DNA of 64,000 nucleotides from Brachybacterium squillarum M-6-3 (GCF_000225825.1 NZ_AGBX01000003.1:62001-126000); one strand, 5' to 3'. Shown: positions 40,229 through 48,926, counted from the stretch's first letter. Numbers and translations are program-made. The notes: generated by a model from the letters alone, not told the origin.

Positions 40229-41215
40229 TCAGACCCTCACTCTCGGATCGAGGGCGGCGTACAACACCTCGGAGAGGGTGGAGCTGATCAGCAGCAGGAT
40301 CGCGGTGAAGCAGACGGTGCCGGCGAGGGCATTCACATCGGACTGCTGCACCGCCTGGATGCCGTACTGGCCCATGCCGCGCCAGGAGAAGACGATCTCG
40401 AGGAAGGCCGAGCCGGAGACCAGGGTCCCGAAGTTGTAGGCGAAGTAGGTGGACATGGGGATCAGGGCGACCCGCACACCGTGCTTGACCAGGGCGCGGC
40501 TGCGGGTGGCGCCCTTGGCCCGGGCGGTGCGGATGTAGTCGCTGCCCAGCACGTCGAGCATGATCGAGCGCTGGTAGCGCGAGTACCCGGCGGCGCCGAA
40601 CAGGGCCAGCGCGATGGTGGGCAGCAGCAGATGGACGCCGTAGTCCCACCACTTCTCCCAGCCCGTGAATCCGGGGGTGTAGGAGCCGGTGAAGCGGATC
40701 GCCTGGAAGCCGAGCAGGTTGTTCAGCTCCGTCGCCAGGATCATCAGCACCACGCCGCCGACGAAGGTGGGGGTGGAGATGAGCACGAAGGAGGCGTAGG
40801 AGACGATCTGGTCCGAGGCCTTGTACTGCCGCACGGCGCCCCAGACGCCGAGCACCACGCCCAGCACGGCCGCGATGAGGGAGCCGAGCACCAGCAGGCG
40901 CAGGCTCACCCCCGCCCGGGTGCCCATCTCCTGGATCACCCAGTTGCCGGTGAGGTCCTGGCCGAGCTTCTCCGGGAAGGGCTCGGTGATGATCCGCTCG
41001 AACCACCACCAGGCGCGCAGCAGGACGGGGTCCTTGTCGTTGATCCCGTAGCCGGAGAGGATGGCGTCCTGCGTCGACTCCGGGATCGGGGGGTTTCGGC
41101 CGAGGTAGCGCTTGCGCGGGTAGAAGAACAGGCTCGCCGCGATGTACACGAAGACGGTCGCGAAGGCCGTGAGGATCGCGTAGTTGACGAAGCGGCGCAG
41201 GATGTAGGTGGTCAT
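40229..41215 (-). CDS. dppB: Dipeptide ABC transporter permease, DppB type
   Basis: This 328-residue inner-membrane permease is the first gene of the operon. It has six helices; the DppB N-terminal helix (RRFVNYAILTAFATVFVYIAASLFF) is followed by the conserved extracytoplasmic region. The EAA loop has YIRTARAKGATRSRALVKHGVR. GGAGGT lies 8 nt before ATG 41215. Confidence 0.95.
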   Translation of the reverse strand: MTTYILRRFVNYAILTAFATVFVYIAASLFFYPRKRYLGRNPPIPESTQDAILSGYGINDKDPVLLRAWWWFERIITEPFPEKLGQDLTGNWVIQEMGTRAGVSLRLLVLGSLIAAVLGVVLGVWGAVRQYKASDQIVSYASFVLISTPTFVGGVVLMILATELNNLLGFQAIRFTGSYTPGFTGWEKWWDYGVHLLLPTIALALFGAAGYSRYQRSIMLDVLGSDYIRTARAKGATRSRALVKHGVRVALIPMSTYFAYNFGTLVSGSAFLEIVFSWRGMGQYGIQAVQQSDVNALAGTVCFTAILLLISSTLSEVLYAALDPRVRV

Positions 41216-41596
41216 CCGCGGACCTCCGGATGACCGGAGGTCGGGGCGGGGGCCCTGGTGATTCCCGGGCAGACGTCCCGGGCGGGGGACCCGGACGGAC
41301 GAAGCTGGTGGAGCACGGGGGAAGTCCTCGGATGGTCGGAACGCGGACCCACGTCGGTGGGGGACCGGCGAGTAATTTCCAGCACTGTAGGCCACGTCAC
41401 GTGTGCCCGCTTGCATTCTCGCGAGGCCATGTTCGAATCGTTACCGAGCCTCCGTCCCTGCTGGTCACCTCCTCGGGCTGCCACATGCCGGAAAGGGCTG
41501 GTGCGGAGGGTGCTCCTGTGCATGACACACCCTCGGGGGCTCCTGAAGGGTGAACCGTCCGGTCCGGTCCAGCCGCCTCCGAGGGAGGATGGGCCC
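41216..41596. other. Divergent intergenic region between dppB and moeB
   Basis: These 381 bp hold no convincing gene. The stretch 41370-41440 is less GC-rich than the surroundings. On the minus strand TACAGT (41384-41389) is a candidate -10 for the dpp operon, with an 11-bp palindrome CACGTCACGTG (41393-41403) just upstream of it as a possible operator. The plus side contains GAGGGAGGAT just before moeB. Confidence 0.4.
41384..41403 (-). promoter_or_regulatory. Candidate dpp promoter and CACGTCACGTG palindrome
   Basis: TACAGT (minus, 41384-41389) and the perfect odd palindrome CACGT-C-ACGTG (41393-41403) lie in the expected -10/-35 spacer. The -35 is weak, so this is tentative. Confidence 0.35.
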
Positions 41597-42706
41597 ATGA
41601 CCCCCGACCCCGCCGCCGCGCGCTACGCCCGCCAGACCCGCCTGCCCGAGCTGGGCCTCGCGGGGCAGGAGCGCCTGGGCCGCTCCCGGGTGGCGGTGGT
41701 CGGTGCCGGGGGACTCGGCGCACCCGTGCTCACCTACCTGGCCGCGGCGGGCGTCGGCCACCTCACCGTGATCGACCCGGACCGGGTGGAGGCCAGCAAC
41801 CTGCACCGGCAGGTGCTGTTCACCGCCGCCGACGAGGGCCGGGAGAAGGCCCGCGTGGCCGCCGAGCGCCTCACCGCGCTGAACCCCGAGGTGCAGGTCG
41901 AGCCCGTGGTGGACGCCGTGGTGCCCGGCACCGCCCTCGCGCTGCTGGCCGGCCACGACCTGGTGATCGACGGGGCCGACAACTTCCCCACCCGCTACCT
42001 GGTCTCCGACGCCTGCGAGATTCTCGATCTGCCCGAGGTGTGGGGCTCGATCCTGGGCTTCGCCGGGCAGGTGGCGGTGTTCCACGGCGCCGCCGGCACC
42101 GGTCCCACCTACCGAGACCTTCACCCGGTGCCGCCGCGGCCGGGGGAGGTGCCCAGCTGCGCCGAGGCCGGAGTGCTCGGCATGCTCTGCGGCACCATCG
42201 GCGCGACCATGGCGATGGAGGCGGTGAAGGTGCTGACCGGCATCGGCGAGAGCCTGCACGGCCGGGTGCTGCTGCACGACGCCCTGCGCGGACGCTGGGA
42301 CGAGCTGCCGCTGGCCCGCGACCCGCGGCGCGCCCCCGTCACCGAGCTGGAGGACCTGCGGCTGAGCTGCGGCCTGCCCGGTCCCGGCGGGGACAGCGAG
42401 GAGGTCACCGCCGCGGAGCTGTCCGCGCTGCTCGCCGCCGGGGTGCGGCTGATCGACATCCGCGAGGCCGAGGAGGTGGTCGGCGGCATGGTCGCCGGGG
42501 CCGAGCACCGGCCGATGGGCACGCTGCTCGCCGCGCCGCCCGCGGGGCTGGCCGGCGCGGTGCTGACCTGCGCCGCCGGCACCCGCTCGGCGAGCGCGCA
42601 GCGGCTGCTCGCGGAGCAGGGGATCCGGGTGCGGTCCCTGCGCGGGGGCATGGAGGCGGTGCGGGCCGCCGGTCCGCCCGCGGGGATCGAGATCGTGCCG
42701 GGCTGA
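41597..42706 (+). CDS. moeB: Molybdopterin-synthase adenylyltransferase MoeB with rhodanese domain
   Basis: A 369-residue E1-like enzyme that adenylates the C-terminal Gly of MoaD (and perhaps other sulfur carriers). The ATP-binding region is VAVVGAGGLGAPVLTYLAAAGVG, with the DGADNFPTRYLVSDAC motif and SCAEAGVLGMLCGTIG. The C-terminal rhodanese domain (about 275-369) has the active Cys in TCAAGTRSAS, as in MoeZ/MOCS3-type fusions that also supply sulfur. GAGGGAGGAT lies 8 nt before ATG 41597. It faces moaD convergently. Confidence 0.93.
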   Translation: MTPDPAAARYARQTRLPELGLAGQERLGRSRVAVVGAGGLGAPVLTYLAAAGVGHLTVIDPDRVEASNLHRQVLFTAADEGREKARVAAERLTALNPEVQVEPVVDAVVPGTALALLAGHDLVIDGADNFPTRYLVSDACEILDLPEVWGSILGFAGQVAVFHGAAGTGPTYRDLHPVPPRPGEVPSCAEAGVLGMLCGTIGATMAMEAVKVLTGIGESLHGRVLLHDALRGRWDELPLARDPRRAPVTELEDLRLSCGLPGPGGDSEEVTAAELSALLAAGVRLIDIREAEEVVGGMVAGAEHRPMGTLLAAPPAGLAGAVLTCAAGTRSASAQRLLAEQGIRVRSLRGGMEAVRAAGPPAGIEIVPG

Positions 42707-42725
42707 GGCCCGCGCCTCGCGCCGG

Positions 42726-42971
42726 TCAGCCGCCCGCGAAGGGCGGCAGCACGTCGATGCGGTCGCCCTCGTGCAGCACCTGCGCGGTGTCGCGGCAGGC
42801 GACGGCGTTGACCAGCAGGCTGGAGCGGCCGATCACGGTGACGGCCCGCTCGCTCGCGCCCGCGCAGAGGTCCGCGACGGCCTCGGCGACGGTCGCTCCC
42901 TCGGCGGTGGCGGCATCGGCGCCGTACTCGGCGGCGGCTCCGGCGAAGAGGCGGACGGGGACGACGGGCAT
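42726..42971 (-). CDS. moaD: MoaD/ThiS family sulfur carrier, molybdopterin synthase small subunit
   Basis: An 81-residue ubiquitin-like protein ending in PPFAGG. The C-terminal Gly-Gly is needed for adenylation by MoeB and thiocarboxylation. The LLVNAVACRDTAQVL and GDRIDVLPP regions are typical of MoaD. GGAGGAG lies before ATG 42971. It follows moaA by 60 nt, so moaA-moaD is an operon. Confidence 0.92.
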   Translation of the reverse strand: MPVVPVRLFAGAAAEYGADAATAEGATVAEAVADLCAGASERAVTVIGRSSLLVNAVACRDTAQVLHEGDRIDVLPPFAGG

Positions 42972-43031
42972 GGGCTCCTCCGGCGGGATCGGGGTGGCGG
43001 CGAACGGGGCGGGACGGGCGCAGGGGAGGGC

Positions 43032-44126
43032 TCAGCCACCGATGGCGCTCATCGGACGGGTGGGCTGGACGAAGTCGGGGCGGTCCATGCCGTGCCCGGC
43101 GGCCTTGCCCCAGTGCGCGGCCCGCCAGATCTCGGCCAGCTCGTGATCGCTCGCGCCGCCGCGCAGGGCGGCGCGCAGGTCGGTCTCCCCGCGGGAGAAC
43201 AGGCAGGTGCGCACGCTGCCCTCGGCGGTGAGTCGGGTGCGGCGGCAGTCCCCGCAGAAGGGCCGGGTCACCGAGGCGATGATGCCCATCCGGCCGCGGT
43301 ACCGGCCGGTCGCCCGGTCGTGCACCTCGAACAGCTCGGCGGGGGCGCCCTCGCGGGGCTCGTCCACGGGGGTGAGTCGCACCAGCGGCGCCAGCATCTC
43401 GTGGACGTCGTCGGCGGTGACCATCGCGCCGCGCTCCCAGGTGTGCCCGGCGTCCAGCGGCATCTGCTCGATGACCCGCAGCTGCAGGTCCCGCCGCAGG
43501 CACCACTCCAGCAGCTCCGGCAGCTCGTGGCCGTTCACCCCGGGCAGCAGCACGGCGTTGACCTTGATCGGGGTCAGCCCCGCCGCGCGGGCCCCCTCGA
43601 TCCCGGCGAGCACCCGGTGCAGCAGCGGCCGCCGGGCCATCGCGGTGAAGGTCTCGGGCACCACGGTGTCCAGGGAGACGTTGATCCGGTCCAGCCCGGC
43701 CGCGCGCAGCCCCTCGGCGCGGGCGTCCAGGCCGATCGCGTTCGTGGTGAGGGAGATGTCCGGCCGCGGCTCCAGGGCCGCGATGCCGGCGATGATCTCG
43801 GGCAGGTCGGGGCGGGTCAGCGGCTCCCCGCCGGTCAGCCGCACCTGCCGCACCCCGAGCTGCTCGACGCCCACCCGCACCAGCCGCACCAGCTCCTCCG
43901 CGGCCAGCAGCTGGCCCTTGGGCAGGAACTCGAGGCCCTCGGCGGGCATGCAGTAGGTGCAGCGCAGGTTGCAGAAGTCGGTGAGGGAGAGCCGCAGGTC
44001 GGTCGCCGCGCGGCCGAAGCGGTCCACCAGGGCGGGGGAGGCGGGACGGTCCGCGGTGTCGGGCAGGTCGGCCAGGGCGGGATCGGCCGCGCGCGGGCGG
44101 GGGATCCCGAGGGCGATGCGTGCCAT
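43032..44126 (-). CDS. moaA: GTP 3',8-cyclase MoaA
   Basis: This 364-residue radical SAM enzyme performs the first Moco step, GTP to 3',8-cyclo-GTP. The N-terminal CNLRCTYC coordinates the SAM 4Fe-4S cluster, followed by RLTGGEPLTRPDL. The C-terminal cluster Cys residues lie in PFCGDCRRTRLTAEGSVRTC. The protein ends SAIGG, the conserved C-terminal GG. AGGAGG lies 5 nt before ATG 44126, favouring it over GTG 44132. It shares an operator-like repeat with divergent moeA2. Confidence 0.97.
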   Translation of the reverse strand: MARIALGIPRPRAADPALADLPDTADRPASPALVDRFGRAATDLRLSLTDFCNLRCTYCMPAEGLEFLPKGQLLAAEELVRLVRVGVEQLGVRQVRLTGGEPLTRPDLPEIIAGIAALEPRPDISLTTNAIGLDARAEGLRAAGLDRINVSLDTVVPETFTAMARRPLLHRVLAGIEGARAAGLTPIKVNAVLLPGVNGHELPELLEWCLRRDLQLRVIEQMPLDAGHTWERGAMVTADDVHEMLAPLVRLTPVDEPREGAPAELFEVHDRATGRYRGRMGIIASVTRPFCGDCRRTRLTAEGSVRTCLFSRGETDLRAALRGGASDHELAEIWRAAHWGKAAGHGMDRPDFVQPTRPMSAIGG

Positions 44127-44196
44127 GTCCACCTCCTGGCTGCGGGCGGGGCAGGGCCCCGCGGTGCGGCCGCCACGGTCCGGTCCGGGCGCCCCA

Positions 44197-44221
44197 CCAG
44201 GATAGGACGCCTCTATCCTGG
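44197..44221. promoter_or_regulatory. Divergent operator CCAGGATAG-N7-CTATCCTGG with two embedded -10 boxes
   Basis: A perfect 9-bp inverted repeat (44197-44205 and 44213-44221) with a 7-nt spacer lies midway between moaA and moeA2. Each arm contains TATCCT in the direction of the gene it faces (plus 44214-44219, minus 44199-44204). The same element could hold both promoters and one repressor or activator site. Confidence 0.65.
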
Positions 44222-44342
44222 ACGGGGCGGCCGAGGGCCCGACGAACCGGACGATCGCCGTCCCGCGGCGATACAGGCCGCACCGGCCGTTCCGTCCCCT
44301 TCACTGCCATCCCGCCCGCCCCGTCCCCGATCGAGGAGCCCC

Positions 44343-45671
44343 GTGACGCAGCGCATCCCCCTGGCCGAGCACGTGGCCGATGCGCGGGCGCTGCTCGACG
44401 CGGTGCGCGGCCGCCGCCCCGTCGCCGTGGACGCCGCGGCCCTCGGCCGGATCGCCGCCGAGCCCGTCCGTGCCCGCATCGACGTGCCCGGCGTGGACAA
44501 CTCCCAGATGGACGGCTTCGCCCTCCGCGCCGCCGACCTGCGCGGCACCGCCACCCTCACGCTGCCGCTCGGCGCCCCCATCGCCGCCGGCGACGCCCCC
44601 TCCGCGCTCGATCCCGGCACCGCCCGAGCCATCATGACCGGCGCCCCGCTGCCCGCCGGGGCCGAACTGGTGGTCCCCGTCGAGGAGAGCGCCCGCGGCA
44701 CCTTCACCGCCGAGCCCACGGCGGGGACCGCCGATGCGGACCCCGAAGACTGGACGTCCGATCCGGGCATCGTCACCCTCACCCCCGCCTCCGCCGAGCC
44801 CGGTCGCTACGTGCGCCGCCGCGGCTCCGACACCCGCGCCGGGGACACCGTGCTGCGCGAGGGCCAGGCCCTGACCGCCGCCCGGATCGCCCACCTCGCC
44901 TCCTGCGGTGTCCGGGAGATCGAGGCCTGGGAGCCGCTGCGGGTCGTCGTCTGCTCCACCGGCAGCGAGGTCGGCGCCGACGCACCTGACGCCCTGCGCA
45001 CCGAAGCCCTGTGCCCCGAAGAATCTGGCGCGCCCGCCCGCGCCACCATCGGCGACGCCAACGGGCCCGGCCTCGCCGCCGCCCTCAGCGAGGCCGGGGC
45101 GGTCGTGGTCGCCACCGCCGTCGTCCCCGACGACGCCCAGACCCTGCTGACCACCCTGCGCGAGCTCGCCGCCGTCCACGACGCCGATCTGATCGTCACC
45201 AGCGGCGGCGTCAGCCAGGGCGCCTACGAGGTGGTCCGCCGGGCCGCCGCGCACGAGGGTGTCACCCTCGCCTTCCCCACCCTCGCGATCCAGCCCGGCG
45301 GCCCGCAGGGCATCGGCTCCCTCGCACTCGACGACCGCCCCGTGCCGTGGATGGCCCTGCCCGGCAACCCCGTCTCCGCCCTGCTCGGCGCCGAGCTGAT
45401 CCTGCGCCCCGCCCTCGGCGCGCCGCCCCGGCCCCGCCTGCGCCTGCCCCTGCAGCTCGAGGCGCCCGAGCCCTCCCCGGCCCACCTGGACCAGTACCGC
45501 CGCGCCTACCTGCTGCCCTCGGGTCGGGTGCGCCTGGCCGGCGGCCCCTCCTCCCACCTGCTCGGTGCGCTCGCCGGGGCCGACGCCCTGGTGCTGGTTC
45601 CCCGCGGCGTGGGCGCCGTGCACGACGGCGACGAGCTCGAGACCCTGCTGCTGCCCGGAGGTGGCCGATGA
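44343..45671 (+). CDS. moeA: Molybdopterin molybdenumtransferase MoeA (second copy)
   Basis: A 442-residue MoeA homologue, only distantly similar to the copy at 33365. It has VDNSQMDGFALRAADL, IMTGAPLPAGAELVVPVEE, CSTGSEV, DANGPGLAAAL and TSGGVSQGAYEVVRR. The last motif carries Glu where the first copy has Asp. GTG 44343 has GAGGAG 5 nt upstream. Its stop overlaps moaC (ATGA), so it heads a moeA-moaC-mog-moaE operon. Confidence 0.93.
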   Translation: MTQRIPLAEHVADARALLDAVRGRRPVAVDAAALGRIAAEPVRARIDVPGVDNSQMDGFALRAADLRGTATLTLPLGAPIAAGDAPSALDPGTARAIMTGAPLPAGAELVVPVEESARGTFTAEPTAGTADADPEDWTSDPGIVTLTPASAEPGRYVRRRGSDTRAGDTVLREGQALTAARIAHLASCGVREIEAWEPLRVVVCSTGSEVGADAPDALRTEALCPEESGAPARATIGDANGPGLAAALSEAGAVVVATAVVPDDAQTLLTTLRELAAVHDADLIVTSGGVSQGAYEVVRRAAAHEGVTLAFPTLAIQPGGPQGIGSLALDDRPVPWMALPGNPVSALLGAELILRPALGAPPRPRLRLPLQLEAPEPSPAHLDQYRRAYLLPSGRVRLAGGPSSHLLGALAGADALVLVPRGVGAVHDGDELETLLLPGGGR

Positions 45672-46219
45672 CCCCCGCACCCCGACCCGAGCACCACGAT
45701 CAGCGCGACCAGCGCGACGACCGGCTCTCGCACGTCCGCGCCGATGGCTCCGCCCACATGGTCGACGTGACCGCCAAGCCCGCCACCGCCCGTACCGCCA
45801 CCGCCCGCGGGGCCGTGCGCACCCGCGCCGACGTGATCGCCCGCATCGCCGAGGGCGAGCTGCCCAAGGGTGAGGCGCTGGCCACGGCCCGGCTGGCCGG
45901 GATCATGGGCGCCAAGCGCACCCACGAGCTGATCCCGCTGTGCCATCCGCTGCCGATCGGCGGGATCGAGGTGGAGCTGCACCCCGCCGGGGACCGCGTC
46001 GAGATCACCGCGACCGTGCGCACCACCGGCGCCACCGGGGTGGAGATGGAGGCGCTGACCGCCGTGACCGTCGCCGGCCTCACCGTGATCGACATGATCA
46101 AGGCCGTGGACCGCGCCGCCGCGATCGTGGACGTCGAGGTGGTGGAGAAGGCCGGCGGCCGCAGCGGCACCTGGCGCCGCGAGCACGGCACCGCCTCCGG
46201 CCCGGGGGAGGGCGCATGA
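45668..46219 (+). CDS. moaC: Cyclic pyranopterin monophosphate synthase MoaC
   Basis: A 183-residue enzyme that converts MoaA's product to cPMP. Family motifs are MVDVTAKPATARTATARG, LAGIMGAKRTHELIPLCHPLPI and DMIKAVDRAA, with the catalytic Lys in the last. The N-terminal 25 residues are a charged, His/Asp/Arg-rich addition. The start overlaps the moeA2 stop and the end overlaps mog. Confidence 0.96.
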   Translation: MTPAPRPEHHDQRDQRDDRLSHVRADGSAHMVDVTAKPATARTATARGAVRTRADVIARIAEGELPKGEALATARLAGIMGAKRTHELIPLCHPLPIGGIEVELHPAGDRVEITATVRTTGATGVEMEALTAVTVAGLTVIDMIKAVDRAAAIVDVEVVEKAGGRSGTWRREHGTASGPGEGA

Positions 46220-46764
46220 GGGAGATGCCCGCCCGCCGCAGCGACGCCGACTGCCGCGCCCGCGACGACGAGGCGCCCGCGCCCGCCCTGCACGGCAGCG
46301 GCCGCGTCATCGTCGCCTCCACCCGCGCCGCCGACGGCACCTACGAGGACCGCACCGGCCCGCTGCTGGTGGAGTGGCTGCGCGGCCGCGGCCTGGACCC
46401 CGTCGACCGCGAGGTGGTCCCCGACGGGCCCGCCGTCGGCGAGGCCGTCGGCCGCGCCATCGCCGAGGGCACCGACGTCGTCCTCACCACCGGCGGCACC
46501 GGCATCGCCCCCGGCGACGTCACCCCCGAGCAGACCGCGCCCCATCTGGAGCGCGAGCTGCCGGGCATCCTCGAGGAGGTGCGCCGCCGCGGCGCCGGCA
46601 CCGCCCCCGCGGCCCTGCTCAGCCGGGGCCTGGCCGGGATGGCCGGCCGCAGCCTGGTGGTGAACCTGCCCGGCTCCCGCGGCGGGGTGCGCGACGGCAT
46701 CGCCGTGCTCGACCCGATCCTCGACCACCTGCTCGACCAGCGCGACGGAGGCGACCACGCATGA
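46216..46764 (+). CDS. mog: MogA/MoaB-type molybdopterin adenylyltransferase
   Basis: A 182-residue protein of the MoaB/Mog family that adenylates molybdopterin before MoeA inserts molybdenum. The key motif TTGGTGIAPGDVTPE lies near residues 93-107; the SRGLAGM and NLPGSRGGVRDGI regions fit. A polar N-terminal extension of about 30 residues precedes the domain. The start overlaps the moaC stop and the stop overlaps the moaE start. Confidence 0.92.
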   Translation: MREMPARRSDADCRARDDEAPAPALHGSGRVIVASTRAADGTYEDRTGPLLVEWLRGRGLDPVDREVVPDGPAVGEAVGRAIAEGTDVVLTTGGTGIAPGDVTPEQTAPHLERELPGILEEVRRRGAGTAPAALLSRGLAGMAGRSLVVNLPGSRGGVRDGIAVLDPILDHLLDQRDGGDHA

Positions 46765-47219
46765 GCACGTCCGAGTCCGACGAGCAGGTGCCGGCTGCCC
46801 GGGTGCGTCATGCCGAGGTGACCCTCGCGCCCGTCGACGCCGCCACCATGGCCGCCGCCGTCGCCGATCCGCGCTGCGGCGCCCTGGTCACCTTCGACGG
46901 GGTGGTGCGCGACCACGACGAGGGCCGCGGCGTCACCCGCCTCGAATACACCGCCCACCCCGGCGCGGGGGAGGAGATCGCGGCCGTCGCCGCCGAGGTC
47001 GCCGCCCGGCACCCCGAGGTGCTGCTCGCCCTCGCCCACCGTCACGGCCCCCTCGCCATCGGGGAGACCGCCCTGGCCTGCGCCGTCGCCGCCCCGCACC
47101 GCAAGGCCGCCTTCGCCGCCTGCGACGACCTGGTGGACACGGTGAAGGCGCGGCTGCCGATCTGGAAGCACCAGCACTTCACGGACGGCAGCGACGAATG
47201 GGTGGGGGCGCTCGGGTGA
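46761..47219 (+). CDS. moaE: Molybdopterin synthase catalytic subunit MoaE
   Basis: This 152-residue subunit combines with MoaD to convert cPMP to molybdopterin. LVTFDGVVRDHDEGR, LEYTAHPGA and HRHGPLAIGE are family signatures. Catalytic/thiocarboxylate-binding Lys residues fit HRKAAFAACDDLVDTVKARLPIWK. It is coupled to mog (ATGA) and its stop overlaps the following GTG. Confidence 0.96.
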   Translation: MSTSESDEQVPAARVRHAEVTLAPVDAATMAAAVADPRCGALVTFDGVVRDHDEGRGVTRLEYTAHPGAGEEIAAVAAEVAARHPEVLLALAHRHGPLAIGETALACAVAAPHRKAAFAACDDLVDTVKARLPIWKHQHFTDGSDEWVGALG

Positions 47220-47935
47220 TCTCCGACATGGCCGCGCTGATCGGCGCCGCCGTCAGCCTGCTGGGCCTGGGCCTGGTGATGGGCACCAGCCCCACCCTGT
47301 ACGCGATCGTGATGAAGATGCTCTCCACCACCACGCGGCCCGTGCGCACGGTCGCCTGGATCACCGTGGGCGTCGCGATCGGCACCACCGTCCTGCTGTT
47401 CGTGTTCCGCCTGGTCGATCCGGAGACCATCACCGAGCTGCTGGAGGCCCGCGCCGAGCGCTTCCTCATCCGCCGCACCGTGGACCTGGTGGCGGCGGGC
47501 CTGTTCATCGCCGCCGGGGTGTGGATGCTGACCCGGCTGCGCCGCCCCCGCGGGGAGCCCAAGCCCGCCGCGACGCCCCGCACCGAGGCGCCGCCCCTGC
47601 TGATCGCCACCGGCACCCTGAACGCCCTGATCGGCGTCAGCGGCATGGCCACCATGTACATCACCGGTCGCGTGATCGCCTCCGCCAGCCGCGACCTGCT
47701 CGTCGAGGCCGGGCTGTACGCGATCTTCCTGGTCGCCGTCGTCGGCCCCTACCTGCTGCTGGCCGTGCTCTGGGCCCGCTACCCGGGCCTCGGCCACCGC
47801 ATCCGCGACGTGACCGACCGCTTCTCCCACCTGGACCTGCGGCCCCTGCTGGCCATCGCCCTGATCGTCGCGGGCGTCGTGTTCGCGGTGCTCGGCCTGC
47901 TCGGCCCCGACACCCCGGACCACCTGCGGCGCTGA
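47216..47935 (+). CDS. Six-helix membrane protein coupled to moaE
   Basis: The predicted product is 239 residues with about six hydrophobic helices. The N-terminal LGLGLVMGTSPTLYAIVMKML pattern resembles GAP/Sap-like or LysE-like small-molecule exporters. The GTG overlaps the moaE stop (GTGA), so translation is coupled to the Moco operon. A role in molybdate or Moco-related transport would be speculation. ATG 47228 is an alternative start. Confidence 0.75.
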   Translation: MISDMAALIGAAVSLLGLGLVMGTSPTLYAIVMKMLSTTTRPVRTVAWITVGVAIGTTVLLFVFRLVDPETITELLEARAERFLIRRTVDLVAAGLFIAAGVWMLTRLRRPRGEPKPAATPRTEAPPLLIATGTLNALIGVSGMATMYITGRVIASASRDLLVEAGLYAIFLVAVVGPYLLLAVLWARYPGLGHRIRDVTDRFSHLDLRPLLAIALIVAGVVFAVLGLLGPDTPDHLRR

Positions 47936-47954
47936 CCCGCCCCCGGCGGCCCCG

Positions 47955-47960
47955 TAGCCT
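47955..47960 (+). promoter_or_regulatory. -10 element TAGCCT, leaderless promoter of the phosphoesterase
   Basis: TAGCCT ends 6 nt before ATG 47967. Confidence 0.5.
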
Positions 47961-47966
47961 TCGCCC

Positions 47967-48881
47967 ATGCGCCTCCTGCACCTCAGCGACACGCACCTGC
48001 TCGGCGACCCGGACGCCCGGCACTACGAGCGGATCGACACCGCCGCCGCCCTGCGCGGCCTGCTGGACCGGCTCGACCTCACCGGGCTGGACCTGATCGT
48101 CCACACCGGCGACGCCTCCGAGGACGGCAGCGAGGCCAGCTACCGCCTGCTGCACGAGATCCTCGATCCCGTGGCCGCCGCGGCCGGGGCGCCGCTGGTG
48201 GTCGCGATGGGCAACCACGACGCCCCCGGCGCCTACGCCGCCGTCCGAGGCCCCGGTGACCGCGGGGACGCGGTGCAGGACCGGGTGCTCGTGCTGCCCG
48301 GCGGTGGCCGGGTGGTGGTGCTGGACAGCAGCGTCCCGGGCGCCGGCTACGGCCGCCTGGACCCGGAGCAGCTCGCCTGGCTGCGGGAGGTGCTCGCCGA
48401 GCCAGCCCCGGCCGGTCCGGCGGGGGAGCGGTACGGCACGATCCTCGCCCTGCACCATCCGCCGCTGCCCGCGGCGACCCCGCTGCTGGAGGCCCTCAGC
48501 CTGCAGGATCCCATCGCCCTCGCGGAGGCGGTGGCCGGCGGCGACGTCCGACTGATCCTCAGCGGCCACTACCACCACCCGATGAGCGGGGAGATGGCCG
48601 GCATCCCGGTGCAGGTCGCCCCCGGCGTCACCACCGTCATGGACCCCCTCGCCCCCGACGGCATCGAGCGCGCCCACGCCCTCAGCGGCGCCACCCGGAT
48701 CGAGCTGGCACCCCTGCCCGCGGACGGCCCCGCGCCCGCCCCGCGCGTCGCCACCACGGTCCTCCCCAGCGCGGGGGACACCCACGGCGAGCCCTCCACC
48801 CCCGCCTACCGCTACGACGCGGAGACCGTCGCCGCGATCATCGCCGCGGCGGGTCCGCCCCGGCATCGGCCCACGGCCTAG
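47967..48881 (+). CDS. CpdA-type metallophosphoesterase
   Basis: A 304-residue calcineurin-like phosphoesterase. The metal motifs are complete: SDTHLLG (1), HTGDASEDG (2), MGNHDAPG (3), LHHPPLP (4) and SGHYHHP (5). These match the cyclic-nucleotide phosphodiesterase group, though the natural substrate is uncertain. TAGCCT lies 6 nt before the ATG. The TAG stop codon (48879-48881) forms the first bases of the CIRCE element of groES. Confidence 0.9.
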   Translation: MRLLHLSDTHLLGDPDARHYERIDTAAALRGLLDRLDLTGLDLIVHTGDASEDGSEASYRLLHEILDPVAAAAGAPLVVAMGNHDAPGAYAAVRGPGDRGDAVQDRVLVLPGGGRVVVLDSSVPGAGYGRLDPEQLAWLREVLAEPAPAGPAGERYGTILALHHPPLPAATPLLEALSLQDPIALAEAVAGGDVRLILSGHYHHPMSGEMAGIPVQVAPGVTTVMDPLAPDGIERAHALSGATRIELAPLPADGPAPAPRVATTVLPSAGDTHGEPSTPAYRYDAETVAAIIAAAGPPRHRPTA

Positions 48882-48903
48882 CACTCGTCTTGCACGAGTG
48901 CCA
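48879..48903. promoter_or_regulatory. CIRCE element 1 (HrcA site) of groESL
   Basis: TAGCACTC-N9-GAGTGCCA closely matches the CIRCE consensus TTAGCACTC-N9-GAGTGCTAA. It overlaps the -35 of the groES promoter, as expected for HrcA repression. Confidence 0.9.
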
Positions 48904-48918
48904 GAGCGGTCCTAGAGT
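48890..48918 (+). promoter_or_regulatory. groES: Housekeeping promoter of groES-groEL
   Basis: -35 TTGCAC (48890-48895), a 17-bp spacer and -10 TAGAGT (48913-48918). The CIRCE arms overlap the -35, so bound HrcA would block it. Confidence 0.7.
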
Positions 48919-48926
48919 TGGCTCCG

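Noticed and set aside
44222-44342. Moco riboswitch in the leader of moeA2
   Set aside because: The leader is about 117 nt, but I could not recognise the conserved Moco RNA pattern by eye; a covariance search would be needed.
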